The translations under genes and the position numbers were made by a program. This document shows, piece by piece, positions 24,656-34,377 of a stretch of 64,000 bases of DNA. The stretch is from Carex sylvatica (lineage: Eukaryota; Streptophyta; Magnoliopsida; Poales; Cyperaceae), in contig CAXKVR010000418.1 of assembly GCA_964058845.1 (NCBI GenBank), forward strand, positions 202,501-266,500, given 5' to 3'. Under the pieces are notes generated by a model. It made no database searches, was not told the DNA's origin, and worked only from the letters and a program-made list of their open reading frames with translations. The stretch's first letter is position 1. Each line of letters opens with the position of its first letter.

Positions 24656-24770
24656 ACATATTAATATGGAGAACAAGATGAACGGTTCCGATTGACTTTT
24701 TGAGTTTTGAAATTTTAAATTTGGACCGTAAACACTTCGGTCCATATGCTTCCGAAAGCATATTAGCCAC
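24656..24770. mobile_element. Core-family foldback MITE, right half only
   Basis: Begins inside the core (CATATTAATATGGAGAACAA) and ends CATATTAGCCACTC, a variant of the ATTAGTCACTC arm. Everything to its left, including the rest of the retrotransposon, has been lost at this junction. Confidence 0.75.
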
Positions 24771-24799
24771 TCTATGTGTGTGTGTGTGTGTGTATATAT

Positions 24800-25206
24800 G
24801 ACTAAGGCTACGCTACTTCACGAATTATACGGGCTGTTTTTAATTTGCAGTCATATCTCTAGTTTCGAAGTCCAAATAGCCGATCCAAACTGTTAGATGT
24901 TTAATTTATATTAAAATGTGCTTGGAGACCAAATTTTATATTTTTTGAAATTTTTTTACTATTTATTAAGATAGTTTGAAAATCGTTGTTTTTTAATGGT
25001 GCAGAATTTTAATAAAAACAACGATTTTCAAACCATCTTAATAAATAGTAAAACATTCCAAAAAATATAAAATATGATTTTTAAGCACATTTTAATATAG
25101 ATTAAATATCTAACGGTTTGGATCAGCTATATGGACTTCGAAACTAGAGATATGAGCGCGAATTAAAACAGCCCATTTAATTTGCGAAATAGCGTAGCCT
25201 TACTCT
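24800..25206. mobile_element. Core-family foldback MITE, arm type AAGGCTACGCTACTTC
   Basis: Outer arms GACTAAGGCTACGCTACTTC and inverse GTAGCCTTACTC. Inner arm AGATATTTAATCTATATTAA type. The loop ends at AACGATTTTCAAACCATC. The flanks are TG/TA microsatellites. Confidence 0.85.
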
Positions 25207-25230
25207 ACATATATATATATATATATATAT

Positions 25231-25636
25231 GGAACATGCTAGCATGCTATGCGTAGCATAGAGGGCCTCCATGCAACGGCTCAATATTCGACCTTTCAAA
25301 ATCCTAACGGTCGATTCCGAACCATTCATCTTGTTCTCCATATTAATATGTGTTTGAAGACCAAATTTTACATTTTTTGAAAAAATTTTACTATTTTTTT
25401 AGATTTATTGAAAATCGCTGTTTTTAGCAAATCTGGACCATAAAAAAACAACGATTTTCAATAAATCTAAAAAAATAGTAAAAAAATTCCAAAAAATGTA
25501 AAATTTGGTCTCCAAACACATATTAATATGGAGAACAAGATGAACAGTTCGGATTGACCGTTAGGATTATGAAAGGTCGAATATTGAGCTGTTGCACGGA
25601 GGCCCTCTATGCTACGCATAGCATGCTAGCATATTC
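25231..25636. mobile_element. Core-family foldback MITE, arm type GCTAGCATGCTATGC
   Basis: Close relative of 13613-14019, with ends GGAACATGCTAGCATGC and GCATGCTAGCATATTC. The inner core is nearly identical to that copy. Confidence 0.88.
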
Positions 25637-25654
25637 ATATATATATATATATAG

Positions 25655-25687
<33 letters not shown>

Positions 25688-25689
25688 AA

Positions 25690-26096
25690 GAGTAAGGCTA
25701 CGCTACTTCGTCAATTAATGGGGGTGTTTTAATTCGCACTCATATTTCTAGTTTCAAATTTCAAAATAGTCGATCCAAACCGATAGATGTTTAATCTATA
25801 TTAAAATGTGCTTGGAGACCAAATTTTATATTTTTTAGAATTTTTTTACTATTTATTAAGATGGTTTAAAAATCATTATTTTTTAATGGTGCAGTATTTT
25901 AATAAAAACAATAATTTTCAAATCATCTTAATAAATAGTAAGAAAATTTAAAAAAATTTAAAATTTGGTCTCCAAGCACATTTTAATATAGATTAAACAT
26001 CTAATGGTTTGGATCGGCTATTTTGACTTCGAAACTAGAGATATGAGCGCGAATTAAAACACCCCCCTTAATTCACAAAGTAGCGTAGCCTTACTC
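25690..26096. mobile_element. Core-family foldback MITE, arm type AAGGCTACGCTACTTC
   Basis: Ends GAGTAAGGCTACGCTAC and GTAGCGTAGCCTTACTC are exact inverses. Inserted in a GA/TA microsatellite, so the target duplication is unclear. Confidence 0.88.
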
Positions 26097-26114
26097 TATA
26101 TATATAGAGAGAGA

Positions 26115-26537
26115 GAGTGACTAATGTGCATTCGTATGCATATGGGCCGAAATACATATGGTCCAAATTTAAAATTTCATAATCCAAAAAGTTGATCTGA
26201 ACCGTTCATCTTGTTCTTCATATTAATATGTGCTTAGAGACCAAATTTTATATTTTTCTAAAAAAATTTACTATTTATTAAGCCACTTTGAAAATTGTTG
26301 ATCCAACGATGGCTACACAAAATAGTAAAATCAGCAGCCACCGTTGGATCAATAATTTTCAAAGTGGCTTAATAAATAGTAAAAAAATTCAGAAAAATAT
26401 AAAATTTGGTCTGCAAGCACATATTAATATGGAGAACAAGATGAACGGTTCAGATCAACTTTTTGAATTTTGAAATTTTAAATTTGGACCATATGTATTT
26501 CAACCCATATGAATACGAATGCACATTAGTCACACAC
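26115..26537. mobile_element. Core-family foldback MITE, arm type GTGACTAATGTGCATTCG
   Basis: Ends GAGTGACTAATGTGCATTCG and CGAATGCACATTAGTCAC. The loop carries TGATCCAACGATGGCT and its inverse. Confidence 0.87.
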
Positions 26538-26574
26538 TCTCTCTCTATATATATAAAGATAGAGGTTGGCTACT

Positions 26575-26916
26575 CTACTTCCATAAGCATATGAGAGCAT
26601 ATGCTTAGAAGTTATTTTTATATTTTTAATATCCAAATGGTCGATCTGAATCACTCAACATGTTCTCCATACTAGAATGTGCTTGGAGACCAAATTATAT
26701 TTTTTTTGGAATTTTTTTACTATTTTGTCAGAATTTTTCAAAACAATCATAAAAAATAGTAAAAAAAAATTCAAAAAATATAAAATTTATTCTCCAAACA
26801 CATATTAATATGGAGAACATGTTCAGCGCTTCAGATCAACCATTTGGACATTAAAAACGCAAAAATAACTTATAAGCATATGCTCTCATATGCTTATGGA
26901 AGTAGAGTAGCCAATT
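26575..26916. mobile_element. Core-family foldback MITE, arm type TTGGCTACTCTACTTCC
   Basis: Outer arms GGTTGGCTACTCTACTTCC, then CATAAGCATATGAGAGCATA, and the inverse. The loop is short (CAGAATTTTTCAAAACAATC). Confidence 0.85.
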
Positions 26917-26944
26917 TCTGTATATATATATATATACACATATA

Positions 26945-27217
26945 GGAAAATGCTAATATGTTATGCGTAGCATAGAGAGCCTCCCTACAACGGCTCAAAA
27001 TTTGAGTTTTTAAAATGCTAACGGTTTCAGATCAAGTGTCTTTATACCTATCTAAAAAAATAGTAAAAAAAATATAAAAAATATAAAATTTGGTTTGCAA
27101 GTACATATTCATATGGAAATCATGTTGAACAGTTCGGATCGACCGTTAGGATTTTGAAAACTCAAATATTGAGCTGTTACACAGAGGTCCTCTATGCTAT
27201 GCGTAGCACCGTAGACA
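26945..27217. mobile_element. Core-family foldback MITE, internally deleted
   Basis: Outer arms relate to GCTAGCATGCTATGC (ATGCTAATATGTTATGCG and CTATGCTATGCGTAGCACC). The left inner core is mostly missing: ATGCTAACGGTTTCAGATCA jumps directly to loop sequence. Confidence 0.75.
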
Positions 27218-27248
27218 ACTCATATAATATATATATAGATATAGATAT

Positions 27249-27284
<36 letters not shown>

Positions 27285-27427
27285 TCCTTATTAAGGAGCT
27301 TAATGTCTAGATCCTGCAAGGGTCCTGATTTACTATTTTTTTTAAGGATGCTCAGCCGTTGAATTTTCAGATCGCACATAGATGAATTTTCTAAATTATG
27401 CGCTTCAACACTTAAGAATGCACTGTT

Positions 27428-27699
27428 CACGCCGCATATGATCCCAGCGCCCGTAGACCGCTCACCGCACCAGTGGACCGAGCCTCTGAACCACGCACAG
27501 CGCCTGTGGACCACACCTGTGCACTGCGCACCCTTTTTTCTACTGAAGGCGGGATTCGAAGGTCACGCCGCATATGATCCCAGCGCCCATAGACCGCGCG
27601 TTGCACCCGTGGACTGCGCCTCTGAACCACGCACGGCGCCTGTGGACCGCACCTGTGCACCGCGCATCCTTTTTTTCTACTGAAGGCGGGATTCAAACC
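27428..27699. repeat. GC-rich 136-bp tandem duplication, SINE-like end
   Basis: Two similar units start at 27428 and 27564 (CACGCCGCATATGATCCCAG) and end with CTACTGAAGGCGGGATTC. GGCGGGATTCRAA resembles the complement of a pol III B box (GGTTCGAATCC). The following TTGGTGCCAAAATTCTTACC resembles the complement of a tRNA-derived SINE head. The GC content contrasts sharply with the flanking DNA. Long frames on both strands here follow the composition and are not taken as genes. Confidence 0.5.
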
Positions 27700-28093
27700 C
27701 AGTTGGATTCTGTTGGTGCCAAAATTCTTACCACTACACTAGAGTTCACATGTGTTATCTTGTAGATAAATATAATACTTAACTATTTTTCTCTACAAAT
27801 TTGATTTAAATTATAATTATATAAATATCATATATAAAATAATAAAAATATATATATATTAATAGCCGTATCGTATCCTTCATTTTTGAAAATTACCGTA
27901 TCACTGTATCCGTATCGTATCAGTATTATTATTGCTTTGAGATTTGTGCAGCACGTATTTGAACGGTTGATTTTCAAAAAGGTCACGCAAATAATGAAAT
28001 AATGAAACGCTTGATCTTCTTCATTTTATAATATTTTATAATAAAATAATCTGTTTCCGTTGCAACTCACGGGTACGATGCTAGTATATATAT

Positions 28094-28512
28094 AGTGACT
28101 AATGTGCATTTGTATGCATATGAGCCGAAATACATACGGTCCAAATTTAAAATTTCAAAACTTAAAAAGTCGACCTGAACTATTCATCTTGTTCTCCATA
28201 TTAATATGTGTTTGGAGACCAAATTTTATATTTTTCTGAATTTTTTTACTATTTATTAAGCCACTTTGAAAATTATTGATCCAACGGTGGCTTAACAAAA
28301 ACAGTAAAATCAGCTGACACCGTTGGATCAACAATTTTCAAAGTGGCTTAATAAATAGTAAAAAAATTCAGAAAAATATAAAATTTGGTCTCCAAACACA
28401 TATTAATATGGAGAACAAGATGAACAGTTCAGGTCGACTTTTTAAGTTTTGAAATTTTAAATTTGAACCGTATGTATTTCGGCTCATATGCATACAAATG
28501 CATATTAGTCTC
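28094..28512. mobile_element. Core-family foldback MITE, arm type GTGACTAATGTGCATT
   Basis: Ends AGTGACTAATGTGCATTTG and CAAATGCATATTAGTC. Interior very close to 26115-26537, including the TGATCCAACGGTGGCTTAAC loop. Confidence 0.86.
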
Positions 28513-28549
28513 TCTCTATCTATCTCTCTCTCTCTCGCTCTCTCTCTCG

Positions 28550-28581
<32 letters not shown>
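28513..28581. repeat. (CT)n(TA)n compound microsatellite
   Basis: Right boundary of the insertion cluster in duplication copy 1. The paralogous site has only a short TATATATT. Confidence 0.9.
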
Positions 28582-28584
<3 letters not shown>

Positions 28585-30255
28585 ATCTCTATGTCTCTGT
28601 CCATCAAAGAAAATTAGAATAAGGCTGACTTTTATGATTACACGCACATTGATTAATGTCTTTTGAATTTGTAGAAATTAACACTAATGTTAATTATTTT
28701 CATATTTGTCTTATTTGCATTGAATTAGATGCAGAGGTATGAGAAGGACCGGTATATTGTCAATTCCGGAGCTTTTACAAGTTACAAAATACAGATTGAA
28801 ATAAAAAAAAAAATCAAATTTGGTTTGGACATGAGTGGATATGAACAGATCAAGCCAAACTAAGATTTGATCCTTTTTGTACAATTTGGGCTGCTCAAGC
28901 AACATAATTCAAAGCACTGCATAATAAAACAAAAAAAAAAAGAATTCTTCTATTTGAAAAACAAAGAAATACATAAATATGGTGGCTTGACCCTCGTTGT
29001 TCTTTAAAAAAAAACAAAAAAAAAGGTACTGTATACATCTAGATTAAAGAAAGCACTACAAACAATAGTTAGAATTAACAGCTCAAACTCTCTTTGAAAA
29101 TTGTACTTTAATGTATATAATTGTAGGATTCCGGTGCATGAAAAATAGGACTTAGCTTTAGAGTTGGTGCATTAGTACGTAGGGGGTGTCAACGGATACG
29201 GTATGAGTCGGGTGAATGCATTTTTATATCCGTACTTGTAATGATAACGGAAAAAAAAAATTATCCTTATCAGTCTTTTCGAGTACGGTACGAGTCAAGT
29301 AAACGGATAAAAAAAAGTGTCATTGACATCTTGATTAATTTGTGCTTCCAATAAATATTTAAAAAAAATAAAAAATGCAACTAATTTGTATTATGAAAAT
29401 TTATTAAAACACAAAACTTTAGTGTATCATGTATCATCGTTATAAAAATATATATATCTATATATTTAATTTTATTTTTAAAATTATCTTATAGGTAACG
29501 GGTAAGATAATGAAAAAAATTATTACCCATACCCGATAAACTAATGAAAAAAAATCTTACCTTTACCTATGTTTTCGGATACTTTACGGATCGGATAAAC
29601 GAATAAAAGAGTGTCATTAATATTCCTATGCATTAATGGAAGAGTTTCTTTTATTTTTTTGGCTTAATTTTTTGGTTGTTCTAAATAATTAATCAAATTG
29701 TGGGAGTAAATAGATTGAATGATGTAATTAAAAGGATTGATGCGGAAATAGTTAGTATATTTGTGAGGTAAATGTGAGGTAGTAGGTGAGGAGCTAGTTG
29801 GAAACATGTAGAGTATAAAACTTTTGTTTAGTAATAAAACGGATTATACCACTAATTTAAAAAAAAAAAACCAATAATGATCATCATTTATATTTATACA
29901 TATTTTTGCTACTGAAAACTTAAAATTCAAAAAATATTACCAACATTCTGATCATGATTTGATCGTTTTGTCAAAATCGTGAACAAAATCTTTTTTTTTT
30001 TTTTTTAAACCTTGACAGAGGTTGTCAAATATTTCGTGAACGTAACTTCAATTTGAAATAAATCAATTAGATAGCAGACATGCATATATTTTCTTGCAAA
30101 TATTGGTACTTCTTTGCATCTGTCAATAAAAGGTTCATTCTTTGCTTGATATTCATCCAGTAAGAAGTTAAATCTTTGCTTTATTTTATTTTTTTGAGAA
30201 TAGTTGGTAGAAGCTGCCAATCAAAATTCTTTGCTTCATTTTCATTCAGTCACTT
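28582..30255. repeat. Tandem duplication, copy 1, block B
   Basis: Collinear with 31515-33090: ATTATCTCTATG, CATCAAAGAAAATTAGAATA, GAATTAGATGCAGAGGTATG, the hAT MITE, GTGAGGTAGTAGGTGAGG and GAATAGTTGGTRGAAGCTGC. It differs by many small indels. No conserved coding frame was found. A hairpin (CCTTGACAGAGGTTGTCAA) next to poly(T) near 29990-30030 may be the 3' end of a retroposed element. Confidence 0.88.
29176..29628. mobile_element. hAT-type MITE, copy in block B
   Basis: Starts near TAGGGGGTGTCAACGGATAC and ends GTCATTAATATTCCTA. TGCATTAG/TGCATTAA flank it (29168-29175 and 29629-29636). It occupies the same site as the paralogous element at 32039, so it was present before the duplication. 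The interior is rich in GGATACGG and pairs with itself. Confidence 0.82.
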
Positions 30256-30287
30256 GATTAGTAACAGTAATTCTAGTTATATATGGC

Positions 30288-30474
30288 CAGGGGCGGAACT
30301 AGAAAATAGAGATTGGAAAGCTGAAAATCAAATATAGTGTAATTTCATTTTTATAAAGGAGGCTAAAAGATATTAATGCATATAAAAATTACAAAATTTA
30401 ATGGACCAAACTACAAATTTTCAAACAATAGGAGGTGTTTAGCATCCTTTCCCAACCACTATGTTCCGCCACTG
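30288..30474. mobile_element. hAT-type MITE (CAGGGGCGGAAC...GTTCCGCCACTG)
   Basis: 187 bp with classic plant hAT MITE ends. TATATGGC flanks both sides (30280-30287 and 30475-30482), a perfect 8-bp duplication. Block A (near 18650) has the empty site with a single TATATGGC, so insertion followed the tandem duplication. Confidence 0.95.
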
Positions 30475-32038
30475 TATATGGCTTCATATTTCATAAGCAG
30501 AATAGTAAACTGCATGTGTCGTACTAATCATCGTTAATTAATTAGTTCAATATACGGGGTGGCGACTCGTAGAATTAGTTAGTCGCCCGCGCTGAGATCA
30601 CATTGGATCGATTGAGGTTGACATGTATATATATACAAAATGACTGAACCTACTTCAGTACAAAAATTGTGCTTAAAAGTGCTTCACTAGGACCAAACCT
30701 ATATGATAGGCTATTAACTGAGAATGTCTAGGATTGTTCTTCATTAAATTTCTGACCTAATTAACAGGCAAAATAGTTTGTTTTTTTTTCATAATTAAGA
30801 TATATATATTATTTTTATTGCATGCCAGTAAAACCAGATTGTTATGTATACATTATATGCATTGATAGTACAAATTGGAAACTATATATGCTTAGGATTC
30901 TTAGGGTGTGAAGAGGCCATGAAAAAAGATTATCCAGCATTTTTAATGAAGATGCAATATATCTGAATTGGTATCTATTAAAAAAACTTAAAAGCATCAT
31001 TGATCAGGTTTGCAATAATTAATGCCATCAAATTTAATAACAATGTCCATACAACGAGAACAACTAATGTAGTAACTATTCAGTATATTTTAGTATCAAT
31101 AATATGATTGTATAACCTAGCTTGTCCATAAAGAAAATATTAACTTAGGGATCGATGCCTTACTAATGATTATCACTTACAGAATATACAATATTTCTAG
31201 AAGTATATACAGTATAATTTTAATGGTTTCCTTGATTGGTGCATTTCTATTCTATATAAAGTCAGGAGAAAGTACTACAAATGTCAATAAAAACCTTCAC
31301 CAATTATGTAAAATAAATGTACCAATTTACTTTTTTTTTACATGTAATATATAAATTTGATGGCATCCTTGATTGATACATTTTGTTAATGTTATAGAAA
31401 GTCAGTAGAAATGATTATATTAGTCAATATATAACAACCATGATAGGTTACTCAAACTAAATTATGGTAAAAAATTAAGTATTCCTTGTTGCGTATAGAA
31501 TATTCAGATTATATATATTATCTCTATGTTTCTTCCATCAAAGAAAATTAGAATAAGGCTGGCTTTATGATTACACATTGATTAATGTCTTAACGGAATT
31601 TGTAGAAATTAACACTAATGTTATTTTCATTTTTGTCTTATTTGCATTGAATTAGATGCAGAGGTATGAGAAGAACCAGCATATTTTCAATTCCAGGGCT
31701 TACAAGTTACAAAATACAGATTGAAAAAAAAAAAAAAATTAAAAACAAAATTGGTTTGGACAGGAGGGGATGTGAACAGTAGTCAAACTCAGATTTGATC
31801 CTTTTTGTACAATATGGTCTGCTCAAGCAACACATAATAAAAAATAATAAAAATCTTTTATTTGAAAAAACAAAGAAATACTTAAATAAGGTACTGTCTA
31901 CATCTAGATCAAAGAAAGCACTACATACATTAATGATAGACAAAAGAAAACTCTCTTTGAAAATTGTATTTTAATGTATATAATTGTATGATTCCGGCGC
32001 ATGAAAAATAGGACTTCGCTTAAGAGTTGGTGCATTAG

Positions 32039-32492
32039 TAGGGGTGTCAACTGGTACGGTGGGGGTTGGGTGGAGGTATTTTTATATCCGTATTCATAAT
32101 GATAATGAAAAAAAAAGAATTATCTTTATCAGTTTTTTTGAATACGGTACGAGTTGGATGAATAGATAAAAAAAGTGTCATTGACATTGATTTGTGCTTC
32201 CGATAAATATTTTTCAAAATAAAAACAAAGAAACAAATAATAATAAATACAACTAATTTGTATTATGAAAATTTAATGAAATACAAAAGTTTATTGTATC
32301 ATCTTTATAATAATATATATTTATATATATAATTTTATTTTTAAAACTATCTTACATGGTAATGGGTAAAATAACAAAAAAAATAATTACTCGTACCCAA
32401 TAAGCTAACAAAAAAAAAATCTTATCTTATCTATATTTTCGGATACGATACGGATCGGATAAACGGATAAAAGGGTGCCATTCACACTCCTA
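32039..32492. mobile_element. hAT-type MITE, copy in block B'
   Basis: TAGGGGTGTCAACTGG...TTCACACTCCTA, with flanks TGCATTAG (32031-32038) and TGCATTAA (32493-32500). Paralogue of 29176-29628. Confidence 0.85.
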
Positions 32493-32950
32493 TGCATTAA
32501 TTGAAGAGTTTCTTTTATTTTCTTGGCTTAATTTTTTGGTTGTTCTAAATAATCAAATTGTGGGAGTAAATAGATTGATTGATGTGGAAATAGTTAGTAT
32601 ATTTGTGAGGTAAATGTGAGGTAGTAGGTGAGGAGCTAGTATAAAACTTTTGTTTAGTAATAAAACGGATTATACCACTAGTTTAAAAAAAAATATCAAT
32701 AACGATCATCATATATATATTTGCTACTGAAAGCTTAAAATTCAAAAAATATTACTGATATTCTTTTGATCATGATTTGAGTTTTGTCAAAACAGCCCGT
32801 GAACAAAACTTTTTTTTTTAAAACCTTAACAAGGGTTGTCAAATATGCCGTGAACGGAACTTCAATTTGAAATAAATCAATTAAATAGCAGACATGCATA
32901 TATTTTCTTGCAAATATTGATACTTCTTTGCATTTGTCGATAAAAGGTAA

Positions 32951-33060
32951 ATTCTTTGCTTCATTTTTCTGTTTTGAGAATAGTTGGTGGAAGCTGCCAA
33001 TCAAAATTCTTTGCTTCATTTTTCTTTTTTGAGAATAGTTGGTGGAAGCTGCCAATCAAA
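32951..33060. repeat. 55-bp tandem repeat, 2 copies plus partial
   Basis: ATTCTTTGCTTCATTTTTCT...GGAAGCTGCCAATCAAA recurs at 32951, 33006 and 33061 (partial). Block B has a single degenerate copy, so the expansion is specific to copy 2. Confidence 0.8.
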
Positions 33061-33218
33061 ATTCTTTGCTTCATTTTCATTCAGTCACTTCTTACATCGT
33101 TTGAGAAAAGAATTTTTAATTTTAGAATTTCTTGAGTTTGTATTGTTGTCATTATAAGAAAATCAATGATATGATAACATCTGATAGCATAAAAATTGAC
33201 AGAACACAATGATGTCAG

Positions 33219-33366
33219 CGGTGATTTTTATTAATACTCTAATTTTTTTTTTTTATAAAATATCTCCAACTTTGTTTTTTTTTTTTTATTTGTTTCAACC
33301 GTCAGGTCTACGGGCAGCCCACAATTCTAGCAGACTGTCTGGAGAAGGGGCAGTCCACTAGAGACC
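33219..33366 (+). repeat. Left terminal inverted repeat of the PMD element
   Basis: Pairs with 38300-38445. The best blocks are CGGTGATTTTTATTAATA (33219) and CCCACAATTCTAGCAGAC (33318). Confidence 0.8.
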
Positions 33367-34377
33367 TAACCACCTGAGGGACGCGGTCCACTATTTTTTT
33401 GCACTGCCTGCATTTTTTGTGTATTCCAGCAGGAGACAATTCCATTCACTTTGTTTTTGCCTCTTTTTGAAGAAAAATATGGCATTTGTAAATGAACTGA
33501 AAATATAAATTTTACCAGCTGGAATTACTTTTATGCACTTGCTTCGCTCTCTTTGTTGACTAACCTGACAACCTTTGTCAAGTTACTGAAAATAAAAATA
33601 AAAATTTGAACTCTACTTCATTCCATCTCCATCCCATAAATTACTCAATTCCCATAAAACTTCCAAATTATGACACCTGACTAAGGAATTTGGAAAAAAT
33701 ATATATATATATATAAACTTAATGAGAAAAAATTCCATTACCAAACGAAGCACTTCAGCTTCTCCTCCATATCTCTCAAGTCGGAAAGGTTTGAATGGAA
33801 TGGTTTCCATAGTATATAATCATAAATATAAATTGTAGTATTTTATGTTTGTAACTTAGAGGAGATGGTTTGAATGGAATTGCTTAGTTTTCAAACTTGC
33901 TTCTAATCAAAAGATACGTCCTCAAATAAAAATGACGAAATAGATATGTTATAACTTAGAGGAGATGATTTCGATGAAATTACTTAGTTTTCAAACTTGT
34001 TTAGTTATAATCCGATATGTTATAATTCGATTTGTTATAATTATGTTGTAACTAATAAGTAGTTTTTGTTCGAATAGATATAGCCGCAAATAAAAATGAC
34101 GAAATATAAAGTAAAAATAACATAAAGCCAATATGAAATATAAAATAAAACAATTCCAAACATATAATACTACAGTCCGAAAATCAAAATACTACAATCA
34201 GAACTACATCATAATAAAAAAATATATATCATTTTCATTTTTTCTGTCCGGAGGGTTCCCACTTACAAGGCGCATGACCCTGTTCGACTACACGCGCCTC
34301 TATATCTTCCTCTGCGAACTCACATCTCCTAAGTCCTCCTCTCCACCCTGACCCTCATCATCTTTATGGCCAACCTC

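Larger units (their letters stand above)
30256..33090. repeat. Tandem duplication, copy 2 (blocks A' and B')
   Basis: The junction at 30255/30256 joins the right end of block B (CATTCAGTCACTT) to the left end of block A (GATTAGTAACAG), a head-to-tail structure with only 2-3 bp of microhomology. A' and B' are contiguous here: ATTCAGATTATATATATTATC at about 31502-31522 is an undisturbed version of the site that holds 8.9 kb in copy 1. Copy 2 has one private insertion, the hAT MITE at 30288. Confidence 0.9.

Noticed and set aside
27427..27696. Overlapping open frames on both strands of the GC-rich block
   Set aside because: Two similar non-coding units in tandem with few stops because of high GC. 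Frames exist equally on both strands and no domain is recognisable.
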